The notes: generated by a model from the letters alone, not told the origin. A DNA stretch of 64,000 bases from Occallatibacter savannae (GCF_003131205.1 NZ_QFFY01000001.1:806001-870000); one strand, 5' to 3'. Positions 27,010-38,327 are shown, numbered from the stretch's first letter. Translations and numbers: made by a program.

Positions 27010-28746
27010 ATGAACGATTCTCCCGGTACGTTGCAATCGCTTGCAGAGCGCGTCGATGATCTCGAGAAGCGGGTCCGCGCTCTCGAACATTCGCCCGAAC
27101 CCACAATCGCTGTTCGACAGGACGAGCACACCCGCTCCCAGCAAATCAAGGCCGATCAACCTCCGGCAGGGGGCAGCCTTCTTCCGGTCCTCGGTCAGGC
27201 GCTGCTCGGAGTCGCAGGCGCCTACGTTCTCAGGGCGATCGCAGCATCGGGAACACTTCCCCGCTTTCCGGTCTCTGCCGTTGCAGTGGTATACGCCTTT
27301 ACGTGGCTGATCTGGGCCGCTCGGACCGGCAGTGGCGCCGCACGCCAGGTGTTCGCCGCGACGGCCGCGCTGATCCTCGCGCCGATGCTTTGGGAAAATA
27401 CGCTTGCGTTCCACGTCTTCACGCCGGTCGTCGCTGCCGGCGTGCTTGCCGCTTTCATGACGCTCGCTGTTGTGTTGGAGTCGACTAGCAGCGGATCGCG
27501 TAGCGTCAGTGTGGCGCAAAGCATCGCGGCATTGACGGCGGCTGCGCTCGGCTTTAGCACCCTTGAAGCTCTTCCTTTCATCACAGCGCTACTGATCGCC
27601 ATCGGTGCAAGTGACTTCCTCCGTTCCCGCGAGGTCCCGCAGCCCGTGTGGCCGCTCCTTGTGCTGGTCGCTGATGCCGCCATCTCCGGGCTGCTCTTCA
27701 TCTACTCAGGCCCGCCGGACACACGTGCCCTGTATCCCGTTCTGAGCATTCCGGCTCTCATTGCGCCCGCCTTGATGCTGTTTCTCCTCAACGCAGTTTC
27801 TGTGGCCGTGCGCGTGCTCGCGCGCAGGCGCACGCTGTTGATCTTCGAAGCGGTTCAGGTTTTCATCGCATTTGCTTTGACGGTCGCGTCCGTTCTCATC
27901 TTCTCCCCCACACGCGGCGCGATCCTCCTCGGGATAGGCTGCATCCTGCTGTCGGCCGCAGGTTACTTCGCAGTGTTGCGGTATCTCGCGCAGCGAGAAG
28001 AGCGGCGAACCTTCAGGATCTTTGCGGCGTTGAGCGCGGCGCTGCTGATCTCAGGATCTTCGCTGGTTGTGTCCCGTGAGCCCGCGTCCCTCGTGCTTGC
28101 GGTCGCGGGGCTCTCTGCGACGTACCTCAGCAGGCGGACGCAACCTGCGATGCTGTCGGTCCAAGGTGCCATCTTCATCGTCTCCTCCGCCGCGCTTGCC
28201 GGACTCCCCAACTATTTCTATACCGTCATCGCAGGAAGCTCAGCCGCACCTCCGCATGCGGCCGCGATCGTCGTCTCTCTCTGTCTCGTGACTGCGATGG
28301 TGTTCTCCAGCGCCTCAAGCCGGGAACGGGCGTTCGCCGCTTCGCGCATCGTGCAGACTGCAATCGGGCTGGTTGCCATTTGCGCCGTCATCGCTCTCCT
28401 CGTGCATGGGCTCATCGCCGGCGTTGGCGCTGGTATGGCGCTCGCCGCGCATCACATCGCCTTCCTTCGCACGCTTGCAATCTGCGGGGTGGCGCTTGCA
28501 GTCGCATTCGAGGGTCCGCGCTGGGGCCGCCCGGAGCTCACCCTGCTCGCCTGGACCGCGCTGGCGGGAGTCGGTTTGAAGCTCCTGCTCGAGGATATGC
28601 GTCACGGCCACATGGGCTTCGTCGCCGCCTCAATCGCCGTATTCGCCATCACGCTTATGAGCGTGCCGCGGCTCGTTCAATTAGGCGATCGAAAGCGCTC
28701 AGCCGCAGAAGCCGCAACGACAGCAAGTGAATCATCCGTCGTCTGA
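27010..28746 (+). CDS. DUF2339-like polytopic membrane protein
   Basis: 578 residues. A short N-terminal coiled coil (LAERVDDLEKRVRALE, about residues 10-25) precedes a hydrophobic chain with roughly sixteen predicted helices, starting LLPVLGQALLGVAGAYVLRA. This layout is that of the DUF2339 predicted membrane proteins. Function unknown. It follows the NrfD-like gene by 33 bases on the same strand, so it may be co-transcribed with the redox module, although such proteins are also found alone. Confidence 0.75.
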   Translation: MNDSPGTLQSLAERVDDLEKRVRALEHSPEPTIAVRQDEHTRSQQIKADQPPAGGSLLPVLGQALLGVAGAYVLRAIAASGTLPRFPVSAVAVVYAFTWLIWAARTGSGAARQVFAATAALILAPMLWENTLAFHVFTPVVAAGVLAAFMTLAVVLESTSSGSRSVSVAQSIAALTAAALGFSTLEALPFITALLIAIGASDFLRSREVPQPVWPLLVLVADAAISGLLFIYSGPPDTRALYPVLSIPALIAPALMLFLLNAVSVAVRVLARRRTLLIFEAVQVFIAFALTVASVLIFSPTRGAILLGIGCILLSAAGYFAVLRYLAQREERRTFRIFAALSAALLISGSSLVVSREPASLVLAVAGLSATYLSRRTQPAMLSVQGAIFIVSSAALAGLPNYFYTVIAGSSAAPPHAAAIVVSLCLVTAMVFSSASSRERAFAASRIVQTAIGLVAICAVIALLVHGLIAGVGAGMALAAHHIAFLRTLAICGVALAVAFEGPRWGRPELTLLAWTALAGVGLKLLLEDMRHGHMGFVAASIAVFAITLMSVPRLVQLGDRKRSAAEAATTASESSVV

Positions 28747-28760
28747 CCCCGCTGTAGCCG

Positions 28761-28799
28761 CAAAAAGCAAAACCCGCCGATCCGGAAAAGATCGGCGGG
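28761..28799 (-). terminator. Rho-independent terminator for the Gfo/Idh gene
   Basis: Perfect 10-bp stem CCCGCCGATC (28773-28782) with GATCGGCGGG (28790-28799). Read on the minus strand it is followed by TTTTGCTTTTTG, a good terminator for the gene ending at 28816. On the plus strand no T-run follows, though the stem could still stop the DUF2339 transcript. Confidence 0.85.
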
Positions 28800-28815
28800 T
28801 GTATCCCATCACTGG

Positions 28816-30366
<1,551 letters not shown>

Positions 30367-30457
30367 TCAGACGCAACTTTTCAGGTGGTTTCGATACCAC
30401 AACAGCATACTCGCCGGTCACGTAGTCAGCAACAGCCTCTTGCTGCCCATAGTTGAA

Positions 30458-31471
30458 CTACGCTCGAAAAGCCTGGAACGCAACGAACCGATCGCCCGGC
30501 AGCAGATTCCTCGTCTTTACCGTACGAAATCCCGCCTCGCGCAACTGCCCGGCCAGTTCATCTTCCGCTGGCAGACGTCCGCAATCCGCTGTCGCGGCAC
30601 CCCACAGATTCAGCGCTTCTGAACCAACACTGCCTCCCTGGCAGCAGGTCGTCAGCAGAAGAAACCCTCCGGTTTTCAGAAAGCCTGCAAGGTGTTTCAA
30701 AAGCGCCACGCGTTCATCAACTGGAAAGTAGTAGAGGTCGTTGTAGAGCGTTGCGATGTCGAAGAGCTCACTGGGAGTTTTGGCGCGGATGTCGCCCGCC
30801 TCGACGGTGACTCGGCCTTCGAGCCCCCAGTTGCTCAAATTCGTACGCGCTGCTTCCGCCACCGCAGGCTGTAGCTCCACACCAACTGCCGTGAGGGCCG
30901 GATTAACTTCCGCAGCGTGCTTCAGGTAAACGCCCGAGCCGCAGCCGATCTCAAGCAGCCGCACCGGACCCTGCTTCGGAAAGGTACGCTGAATGGCTTC
31001 AACCTGAAACGCCTCCAGAATCCGCGACGAGCGCGCAATCAGCTCCCCATCCTGATCCGCAAGCGTGAAAAGCCTTTTCTCGCGAACTCTGGGCACCGTC
31101 TCCGCGATCAGCTTGTGATGGAGCTCCGCGACCTCCTGCACCATCGCCAGCGCTGCATCATTCTTCGGCTCCGCAAGCGCCGCCGCCATACCGCGCAGCG
31201 TGTAGCCCCGCCCATCACGTCCCATCAATTTCAGTCGAACGCCCAACTGCAGCCACGCCTCCAGGGCTTCTCTGCCCTGTCCCTCCGCACCCACGTGCGC
31301 GGCAATCGCATCGAACGTCATCGGCCCATCCGCAAGCAGAGCCAGCAATCCGCTCTCTCCGGCAGCCGCCAGAAAAGCGAGTTTGTAGTAGGGTTTCAGC
31401 GCCGCCCCGATGCTAAGCAGTGGCGCAAGTCGTCCATCCCGTTGCAGATCCAGAAATGGCTTGAGAGACAT
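30458..31471 (-). CDS. Class I SAM-dependent methyltransferase (O-methyltransferase-like)
   Basis: 337 residues. An N-terminal helical/winged-helix dimerisation part (ESGLLALLADGPMTFDAIAAH) resembles plant-type O-methyltransferases, followed by the Rossmann methyltransferase domain with motif I LLEIGCGSGVYL (about residue 170), VGVELQPA and VEAGDIRAK. A small molecule is the likely acceptor, but no biosynthetic cluster is adjacent. The gene lies 91 bases upstream of the Gfo/Idh gene on the same strand and could share a transcript with it. Confidence 0.82.
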   Translation of the reverse strand: MSLKPFLDLQRDGRLAPLLSIGAALKPYYKLAFLAAAGESGLLALLADGPMTFDAIAAHVGAEGQGREALEAWLQLGVRLKLMGRDGRGYTLRGMAAALAEPKNDAALAMVQEVAELHHKLIAETVPRVREKRLFTLADQDGELIARSSRILEAFQVEAIQRTFPKQGPVRLLEIGCGSGVYLKHAAEVNPALTAVGVELQPAVAEAARTNLSNWGLEGRVTVEAGDIRAKTPSELFDIATLYNDLYYFPVDERVALLKHLAGFLKTGGFLLLTTCCQGGSVGSEALNLWGAATADCGRLPAEDELAGQLREAGFRTVKTRNLLPGDRFVAFQAFRA

Positions 31472-31669
31472 CGCTGTTCATTATCGCTAGTTTGCATCAA
31501 CTCACGCTTGTCGCGAGCGACCTGACTTCGGACACCTCCGCCAATCTTGTGTGACCCCCGTCATCTGGTGATGGCGGCCCATTGCTGCTATATCTTGCTT
31601 GCCACTCAGAACATTTCCTTAGCAATTGGCCACAAGGCCATGGGAAAACGCTGTCCAGCAAGGAGGATT

Positions 31670-32155
31670 ATGCGACTGCCCGCCGCTATCTCTGCACTGC
31701 TTCTTTCGCTCACCATCTGTGCCTACGCACAGGAGACGCCCGCACCCAAGACTCAGGAAGACCAGCAGACAGTCACCGCAGGCAATTACGCCTCGGCGAC
31801 CGTCTATTTCTATCGCTACAAGCAGTACGTCGGCAGCGCTCTGTCGCCTTCGGTTTACTGCGATGAGGGCGAACTGGCCCGCATGGAGAATGGCCGATAT
31901 TTCGTCGCCAAGGTCGCTCCGGGCAAACACGTCTTCCGTTCCAATGACAAGCAGTCCGGTATCGAAGCGGAGTTCAAGGGCGGTCAGGAATACTACATTC
32001 GCGTTGAACTCGTGACGGGGGCATGGAAGGGTCATGGCAGATTAACTCTGGTGCAGCCGGAGCAAGGCTCCTACGAAGTGAAAAAGCTGAAGGTGCTCGA
32101 CGAGGACAAGGTCAAGGATCATGACCACGTCACACCCGTCGCCGCCAGTCGATAG
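31670..32155 (+). CDS. DUF2846-like exported protein
   Basis: 161 residues from an ATG directly behind AAGGAGG (31660-31666). A signal peptide ends CAYAQ (residue 20). The mature domain holds ATVYFYRYKQYVG, VYCDEGELARMENGRYF and VAPGKHVFRSND, followed by GGQEYYIRV, the pattern I associate with DUF2846 (surface or periplasmic beta-sandwich proteins of unknown function). The frame is open further upstream but the ribosome-binding site settles the start. Single gene; divergent from the methyltransferase. Confidence 0.75.
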   Translation: MRLPAAISALLLSLTICAYAQETPAPKTQEDQQTVTAGNYASATVYFYRYKQYVGSALSPSVYCDEGELARMENGRYFVAKVAPGKHVFRSNDKQSGIEAEFKGGQEYYIRVELVTGAWKGHGRLTLVQPEQGSYEVKKLKVLDEDKVKDHDHVTPVAASR

Positions 32156-32181
32156 CTCAAGGCACAATGCCGCTGGTTCGA

Positions 32182-32237
32182 GTCTTCCCATGTCGTTGGT
32201 AGGCACCAGGAGGACCTCGGCGCGTTCATGGGAAGAC
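32182..32237. repeat. Inverted repeat before the VOC gene
   Basis: Perfect 11-bp arms GTCTTCCCATG (32182-32192) and CATGGGAAGAC (32227-32237) around 34 bases, which themselves contain TGGT/ACCA. The right arm ends just before the VOC start codon at 32248/32257 and covers its only possible ribosome-binding bases (GGAAG). Confidence 0.7.
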
Positions 32238-32256
32238 GCCTGTTACCATGCCACTC

Positions 32257-32711
32257 ATGAACAAGGTCTCCCCCTTTCTCTGGTTCAACGACAACGCCGA
32301 AGAAGCAGCCGAGTTCTACCTGAGTGTCTTTCCCCACGCCCGCAAAGTTTCCGAGGTGCGCTCGAAAGGCGTCGGCCCGTGGCCCGCAGGCAAATCGCCA
32401 CCGTCACGCTCGAGCTCGAAGGCCAGCAGATGGTCTTCCTTAATGGCGGCCCTACATATCAACTCAACCCGGCCTTCTCCTTCTTCGTCAGCTGCGACTC
32501 GCAGCAGGAGATCGACGCGTATTGGGACAAGTTGCTCGAGGGCGGCAAGCCCATGGCCTGCGGATGGCTCACCGACCGCTTCGGGCTATGCTGGCAAATC
32601 GTTCCCCGCAACATCGGCGAGTTGATCAGCCACCCCAAGGCGATGCAGGCGATGATGGGCATGATCAAGATGGACGTGGCGGCACTGGAAGCCGCAGCAC
32701 GAGAATCCTGA
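32257..32711 (+). pseudogene. PhnB-like VOC protein with a one-base frameshift
   Basis: Single-domain VOC protein of the PhnB / 3-demethylubiquinone methyltransferase-like kind, 151 residues if restored. The first part reads MNKVSPFLWFNDNAEEAAEF and ends its frame in SEVRSKGVGPWPAGK; the rest, IATVTLELEGQQMVFLNGGP to the stop at 32711, is one frame over. The break is in an A-run at 32392-32394, where AAAA is expected and AAA is found. The span is 455 bases, one short of a multiple of three. Key features before (FYLSVFP) and after (DRFGLCWQIVP) are normal. Sequencing indel or recent inactivation. An ATG at 32248 is an alternative start. Confidence 0.83.
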
Positions 32712-32747
32712 TCGCCAGGGCGAGGATGGCCTAGTCGCGCAGATACG

Positions 32748-35387
32748 CTACGCCTCGCGCAGCGTCTCGATCGGGCTCACGCGGACCGCGCGCCACAGCG
32801 GGAACGCCGCCGCTGCCATCACCATCATCAGCGCTCCAGCAGCAGCGAAACCCAGCACCGCCGGATCGTGCGCCGTAATTCCGAAGACCATGCTGGCTAT
32901 CCATCGCGATGCGAGCCAGCTCCCCACCAGCCCCATCGCCAGGCCGGCAGCCGCCAGCATGGCGGCTTGCCTTCCGATGCGGCGCACAATCGCCACACTT
33001 CCGGCTCCCATGGCAATACGAATCGCGATGTCCTGTCGCCGGCTGCTCACCCAGTAATTGAGAACCCCATAGCATCCAATCGCAGCCAGAAGCACAGCGA
33101 TGCCCGCGAAGATCGCCAGCAGCACCGCGATGAACCGCCGCTGCTTGAGCGTCGCTCCGAGCCTCTCGTCGAAGGGCTTCAGCGACTGGATCGGAACATC
33201 TTGATCAATCAACGCGAGTGTCCTTCTCACCATCGCTGCAGCCTGCTCAGGATCACCATGCGTGCGAATCGCCACAACCATCCCCGAACTCACTCGCTGC
33301 GCCGAAGGAAAATATATCTCCGGATACGGCGCGCTATCCAGACCCATCTGCGGCACATTCCCGGCTACTCCGACAATCTCCAGCACAGGTCCCTTCATGT
33401 ACGGGCCGCCCAGCTTGATGTGTTGGCCGATCGCCGATCGGGCATCCTTCCACCAAGCGTGCGCAAGTTCCTCATTGATAATGACGACCGCAGGCCCATC
33501 GGCACGATCTTCGCTCGACGGCCCACGGCCCGCAACCAGCCGAATCTTCATCGCATTGAAATACTGCGGATCAGCCACATTCAGAAGCGTCAGGGGCACA
33601 TCGTCGCGCGCAGGCGTCGGCTTCTCCGCAACGGAATACCACCAGTCCCCGCAGTCACCCGCACCGGGAGGACAGTTCACAGCGCCGACAGACTCAACTC
33701 CAGGCTGCGCCCGAAGGCTGTCTTCAAGCCGGTTATAAAAGTCGAGAATCGCCGCATCGGCCTTGTACTTCCCGGAGGGCAGCTGCAACTCGAGAGCAAG
33801 CAGATCGCTGGAGTCAAAGCCCGGGCTTGCCGCCTCAGCAAGGTAGAGACTGCGCATCAGGATTCCGGAGACGAACAGCAAGACGACCGCCATCGCGATC
33901 TCCGCTACCACCAACCCTCCGCGGATTGCATGCCCCACGCGGTTGCTGCCGGCTCCCTTTGTGCTCTCCTTCAGCAGAATGGACAGGTTCACACCGCCGG
34001 AGCTGAAGATCGGTGCAAGAGCGCAGAAGAGTCCCACAGCGATCGTGACCGCCGCCGCAAACAGCAGCACCGGGACATTCAAGGTCGCTTCCGCAAGCCG
34101 CGGAATGTCGCGCGGTGCAAACTGCACCAGCAGGCGCAGACAGAAATGCGCGAGCAGAACTCCCGCCGCACCACCAATGGCCGTGATCAGCAGAGTCTCC
34201 GTCACAAGCTGCCGAGCGATACGGCTGCGCCCTGCTCCAATTGCCGTCCGGATTGCCATCTCCCTCGCACGCGTCGTCATCCGGATCAGAAGAAGGCTGG
34301 CGATATTTGCGCATGCGAGCAGCAGGACCAGAGCAACCGCACTCATTAGAATCACGAATACGCGGCCCAATCCTTCCGTGCGCTCGTCTGTAAGGAACGC
34401 GGCGTAGACGCGATGGCCGTCTTCAGGCCCGGGATCAGCCTTCGCGAGACGTTCGAGAATTGTGTTCAGGTCCGTTCGCGCCTCGGCCAAAGTCACGCCC
34501 GGCTTCAGCAGCCCCAACACGCGCATTGACCCATGTGCATCGCGCTTTGCAGCCTGCGCAGCGCTTGGGCGCAGCGGCAGGTAGTAGTCAACAGGACGGA
34601 GAAAGAAGCCCGGGTCTCTCGCGAGAACTCCGACGACCTCGTACGCGGAGCCGTTCAGCGTCAGAGTCTTGCCCACGATCTGCGGATCGGCGCCCAGAGT
34701 CTTCGCCCAAAAGCTCTCCGTTACGACTACGGTTTCCGGCTTCTCCGCCTTGTCGTCAGCCGCTGTAAACAGGCGCCCCAGCGCTGCTCGTGAACCGGTC
34801 AGCTGGAAGAACCGATTCGTCACCAGCCCTGCATGAGTCAGCAAGGCCTGTCCCCTGCCTGTCAGCGTCAGGTCGGCATTCTGAAAGCCTGCCATCCCGT
34901 CGAACGAACGGCTGTCAGACTGCCAATGCTCAAAGTTGATCCACGTGACGCTGATCCCCGTGGCCTTGGCGCTCGACTCGCCCAGCCACACCAGCCGTTC
35001 GCCCGCGGGATACGGCAGCGGCTTCAACAGAACTGCATAAACCGTGCTGAAGATCGCCGTATTTGCCCCGATCCCGATCGCAAGCGTCAGGATCACCACA
35101 AGTGAAAACACCGGCGTGCGAAAGATGCCGCGCAGCCCGTAGCGCAGGTCCTGCAGAAACGACTCGAGCCTCGGAAACTGCCAGGTCCTGTACGTCTTCT
35201 CGCGCACAGACCTCACATTCCCGAACTCCCGCCGAGCAGCCGTGCGAGCCTCATCCGGCCTCATCCCCCGCTCCAGATTCTCGTCCATCAGGAACTGGAG
35301 ATGTGCATCCATCTCCTCGTCGAGTTCCAAGGCGATTGTGCTTCGCTTCCCAAACGCGTTCCGGATTTTCGACCACAGTGCGCGCAT
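32748..35387 (-). CDS. Large orphan ABC permease, ADOP/MacB-FtsX type
   Basis: 879-residue permease of the type known as acidobacterial duplicated orphan permease. It starts with a soluble prefix of about 85 residues (ELDEEMDAHLQFLMDENLERG), then helix 1 in VFSLVVILTLAIGIGANTA, a periplasmic MacB-like domain, three FtsX helices, a second periplasmic domain and three more helices near the C-terminus. It has the two-fold arrangement of MacB permease cores in one chain but no ATPase is encoded nearby, hence orphan. It follows a padR gene by five bases (35387/35392) and should be repressed with it. Function: probably export or envelope stress, by family inference only. Confidence 0.9.
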   Translation of the reverse strand: MRALWSKIRNAFGKRSTIALELDEEMDAHLQFLMDENLERGMRPDEARTAARREFGNVRSVREKTYRTWQFPRLESFLQDLRYGLRGIFRTPVFSLVVILTLAIGIGANTAIFSTVYAVLLKPLPYPAGERLVWLGESSAKATGISVTWINFEHWQSDSRSFDGMAGFQNADLTLTGRGQALLTHAGLVTNRFFQLTGSRAALGRLFTAADDKAEKPETVVVTESFWAKTLGADPQIVGKTLTLNGSAYEVVGVLARDPGFFLRPVDYYLPLRPSAAQAAKRDAHGSMRVLGLLKPGVTLAEARTDLNTILERLAKADPGPEDGHRVYAAFLTDERTEGLGRVFVILMSAVALVLLLACANIASLLLIRMTTRAREMAIRTAIGAGRSRIARQLVTETLLITAIGGAAGVLLAHFCLRLLVQFAPRDIPRLAEATLNVPVLLFAAAVTIAVGLFCALAPIFSSGGVNLSILLKESTKGAGSNRVGHAIRGGLVVAEIAMAVVLLFVSGILMRSLYLAEAASPGFDSSDLLALELQLPSGKYKADAAILDFYNRLEDSLRAQPGVESVGAVNCPPGAGDCGDWWYSVAEKPTPARDDVPLTLLNVADPQYFNAMKIRLVAGRGPSSEDRADGPAVVIINEELAHAWWKDARSAIGQHIKLGGPYMKGPVLEIVGVAGNVPQMGLDSAPYPEIYFPSAQRVSSGMVVAIRTHGDPEQAAAMVRRTLALIDQDVPIQSLKPFDERLGATLKQRRFIAVLLAIFAGIAVLLAAIGCYGVLNYWVSSRRQDIAIRIAMGAGSVAIVRRIGRQAAMLAAAGLAMGLVGSWLASRWIASMVFGITAHDPAVLGFAAAGALMMVMAAAAFPLWRAVRVSPIETLREA

Positions 35388-35391
35388 GGGC

Positions 35392-35748
35392 TTACCCCTC
35401 CGATGCGAGGATCTTGGCCATTGCCGTTGCGAACCGCTGCCACTTCGATGTTGCTCTCAGCAGTTCCTTCCGCCCCGCCGCAGTCAGGCTGTAGTAGCGC
35501 GCGCGCCTCCCGTTCGGAGAGGTCTTCCACTGTCCCTGAATCCACTTGCGCTGCAGAAGGCGCTGAATCGCGGGATACAGAGAGCCGTTATCCACCACGA
35601 ACTCGCTGTCGGACTGCTGCTGCAGAAACAGCGAAATCCCATAGGCGTGGTTCGCCTGCAGCTTCAGGCAGCGCAGGATAAGAACCTCGAGAGTTCCCTG
35701 CAGCATCTCCAGCCTGTCCTCTCCCGGTAGATCGCCTACGGTAGACAT
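35392..35748 (-). CDS. PadR-family transcriptional repressor (acidobacterial type)
   Basis: 118-residue winged-helix repressor. MLQGTLEVLILRCLKLQANHAYGI is the start of the PadR N-terminal domain; NGSLYPAIQRLLQRKWIQGQW and RARYYSLTAAGRKEL follow, ending in a C-terminal helix. It should bind a palindrome in its own promoter and control the large permease gene that follows five bases later. The start codon is part of a 21-base palindrome (see promoter entry). Effector unknown; PadR proteins often respond to phenolics or antibiotics. Confidence 0.92.
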   Translation of the reverse strand: MSTVGDLPGEDRLEMLQGTLEVLILRCLKLQANHAYGISLFLQQQSDSEFVVDNGSLYPAIQRLLQRKWIQGQWKTSPNGRRARYYSLTAAGRKELLRATSKWQRFATAMAKILASEG

Positions 35749-35784
35749 GCTATGTGTCTACGCCGGACGGAGGCTGCCTGTCAA
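35741..35784 (-). promoter_or_regulatory. padR promoter with operator overlapping the start codon
   Basis: On the minus strand a perfect TTGACA (35784-35779) is followed by an 18-base spacer and TAGACA (35760-35755) as -10. Arms GTAGACA (35741-35747) and TGTCTAC (35755-35761) form a perfect palindrome with a 7-base centre. It covers the -10 box, the predicted transcription start (about 35748) and the padR ATG at 35748. No ribosome-binding sequence precedes that ATG, so the mRNA may be leaderless. Confidence 0.6.
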
Positions 35785-35832
35785 CACGAAGAACAAATCT
35801 GATTTGGAGACCGGCCTGTTCGCCGGTTTGAA

Positions 35833-37508
35833 TCAGCTCGCGAGCACCGCATGCGCCCTGTGCAGCTCGCGAGCCCGATCGAGCGCGGCCTGGATATTCG
35901 GCATGATGTTCTCCGGCCCAACCCGCTCCAGAAAGCGCGGATGCTGAAGCAGTTTCGAAGGCTGCTGCATCGCTCCGCACAGTAGAAGCGTCCGTCCCGA
36001 CTCGGCCAGCCGCTTCGCGAAGGTCTCAATGGCATGTGTCCCCGTCGCGTCAATCGCCGTCATGTTACGCAGCCGCAGGATCACAATCGGCGCGAAAGTC
36101 TCAATATTCGCCGTCGCATCCACCAGCTTCTCCGTCGTGCCGAAGAGAAACGGCCCGTGAATGCGCAGCAGAGACACATACGGCGGAATAATTCGTCCCT
36201 GCAATGAGTGCGGCAGCCCGTCGCGAATGTAATCGTCCGTCACCGGCAGAACGGAAGTGGTCTCCGAAATTCGATAGATGTAAAGCAGCGCAGCCAGCGC
36301 GAGTCCCACGCCTACGGCCACCGTAAGATCGGCGAACACAGTCAGCCCGAACGTCACCAGCCAGACAGAGATGGCCGTGAAATCGAGATGGAAGATGGTT
36401 CCGATCTCGTGCCACTCGCCCATGTTGTACGCAACCACAAAAAGAATCGCTGCGAGCGTCGCAAGCGGAATGTAGCTTGCCAGAGGCGCAGCCACCAGAA
36501 GCACCGCCAGTAGCGTGAGCGCATGAATCATGCCCGACACAGGCGTGCGCGCGCCCGCGCGGATGTTGGTTGCAGTGCGGGCGATCGCGCCGGTCGCCGG
36601 AATGCCTCCGAAAACAGGTGACGCAAGATTGGCGATTCCCTGCGCCATCAACTCGACGTTGGGATTGTGCCGGTCGCCCGTCATCCCATCCGCCACAACC
36701 GCCGACAGCATGCTCTCCAGTGCCGCGAGCAGCGCAACCGTAAACGCTGACGGAATCAGCGGCAGGATGTGCTCCGCGTGAAACGTCGGAATCGCGAAGG
36801 GCGGCAGGCCCCGCGGGATCCCGCCGAAGCGAGTGCCGATCGTTTCCACGTGAAGATGAAACACGACCGACACCACCGTACAGACAAGCAGTGCGACGAT
36901 AGACGCCGGCACGCGCCGCGTAAATCGCTGAAGAATCAAAATGATCGCGAGTGCCCCCGCTCCAAGCCCCACCGCAGCCCAGTTCAACGATGCAAAGTGA
37001 GCGATGAGCAGCCGCATGCGCGGCAAAAACTCGCTCGGCACAGCGCCCACGCGGAGCCCGAAGAAATCCTTGATCTGCGTTGAAGCGATGAGAACGGCAA
37101 TCCCGTTCGTAAATCCAATCACCACCGTGCGCGGAATGAAGCGCACCGCCGCGCCCAGTCCCGTCAGAGACATCCCGACCAGGATCACGCCTGCCATCAG
37201 CGTGACCATCTCCAGCCCGCTCAGCCCAAACCGCGCGATGATCCCGCGACGATCACGACGAACGCGCCCGTCGGGCCGCCGATCTGCGTCCTCGATCCGC
37301 CGAGCGCCGAAATCAGGAACCCAGCGACAACTGCCGTATAAAGTCCAGCTTGCGGCGTCACTCCCGAAGCGATGCCAAACGCCATTGCGAGCGGCAGAGC
37401 TACCAGCCCGACCGTGATGCCGGCCAGCAGATCGTGCAGAAACATGGGTGCGGAGTACTGGCGTAGAGACACGACCAGCTTGGGCAGGTTCGGATTACTG
37501 AAAGACAT
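35833..37508 (-). pseudogene. SulP-family anion permease with STAS domain, one-base frameshift
   Basis: Sulfate/bicarbonate-type SulP transporter, 558 residues if restored. N-terminal part (from 37508): [43 protein letters not shown]; the frame then stops after SSRGLG. The next frame continues as EMVTLMAGVILVGM through the membrane domain (VVADGMTGDRHNPNVELMAQG) to the C-terminal STAS domain (MTAIDATGTHAIETFAKRL). The break is at about 37242: the plus strand reads GATCCC where GATTCCC restores [15 protein letters not shown]. The span of 1676 bases is one short of a multiple of three. Indel or recent loss. Same strand as padR and the orphan permease. Confidence 0.85.
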
Positions 37509-37699
37509 CGGTCTTGCTTTCTTGCAGGAGTGTTACCTCTATTTTAGTGCGGTTTTGATTGCAGATCGCCGCATTGCGACACCCCGGGAGCGCAAGAGTA
37601 ACTGCACCTCACCTCCATCGACCACGTCGAAGCACCCTCAGAAAACTAAGCCATTCTCCAGCAGCTGTGTCACAATGGCCCTCATCTATCTTGCCTGCC

Positions 37700-38290
37700 A
37701 TGATGACAACACCGCCGCGTTCACGCCTCATCGTCTGCCTTGCAGCCACGCTCGCCGCCTGCACCGCTACCCCGTCAGCGCACGCCCGCAATCTCGAACC
37801 GATCGCCCCCGCCGCTGAACAAGCCCCAAGTCAAACCAGCTCCACTGAACTCGAAGAGATGCTCTTCGTTCAGGCCCCCGAGAACGGCATCCCCAAAGAC
37901 GGCATTCACCTCATCTGGCTCCCGGAGCCCTTGCAGAAGCTTTGCCTCGGTAAAACCGCCAGCCGCTGCGCAACAATCGACTACTGCATCCGCACCACAA
38001 ATAGCGACGACTCGAGATGCCGTAACCTCGGCGTCAATCTTGCTCGGATTCCGAACTATCCTCCCGGCACTCGCCCCGCCCGCATGATCAGTCTCACGTT
38101 GTTCAAGATCCGCGAGTACAACGGAAACGGCTACGGCAAGCTGCAGGAGTTTTACAAGAGCCTGCCTCCTGCCTCCCTCAACCGGCTCTCACTGAACGCC
38201 AGGGTCAAAGCGCGAATCCAATTCACCCGCAAGCCCGACGACGATGACTTCAACCTTCTCCAGATCCTCGCGGTCGGCGACACACACTGA
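37700..38290 (+). CDS. Predicted lipoprotein of unknown function
   Basis: 196 residues from the ATG at 37700 (a second ATG follows directly). The leader RSRLIVCLAATLAAC has a lipobox (LAAC), so Cys21 is probably lipidated and the protein anchored in a membrane. The mature part has cysteines LCLGK, RCATIDYC and RCRNLG, and a C-terminal beta-like domain (MISLTLFKIREYNGNGYGK, ARIQFTRKPDDDDF). No family recognised. It lies directly before the second PadR gene but with its own direction the same; a promoter separates them. Confidence 0.62.
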   Translation: MMTTPPRSRLIVCLAATLAACTATPSAHARNLEPIAPAAEQAPSQTSSTELEEMLFVQAPENGIPKDGIHLIWLPEPLQKLCLGKTASRCATIDYCIRTTNSDDSRCRNLGVNLARIPNYPPGTRPARMISLTLFKIREYNGNGYGKLQEFYKSLPPASLNRLSLNARVKARIQFTRKPDDDDFNLLQILAVGDTH

Positions 38291-38327
38291 TTTGTGACGA
38301 ATCGCAACGCTGCTCGTCCCTGACCCC

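Noticed and set aside
32170..32215. GGTTCGAGTC and a later GGCACCA resembling a tRNA T-loop and 3' end
   Set aside because: The flanking five bases on either side of the loop do not pair, and no D- or anticodon arm can be drawn upstream; the stretch overlaps the end of a coding gene and an inverted repeat.
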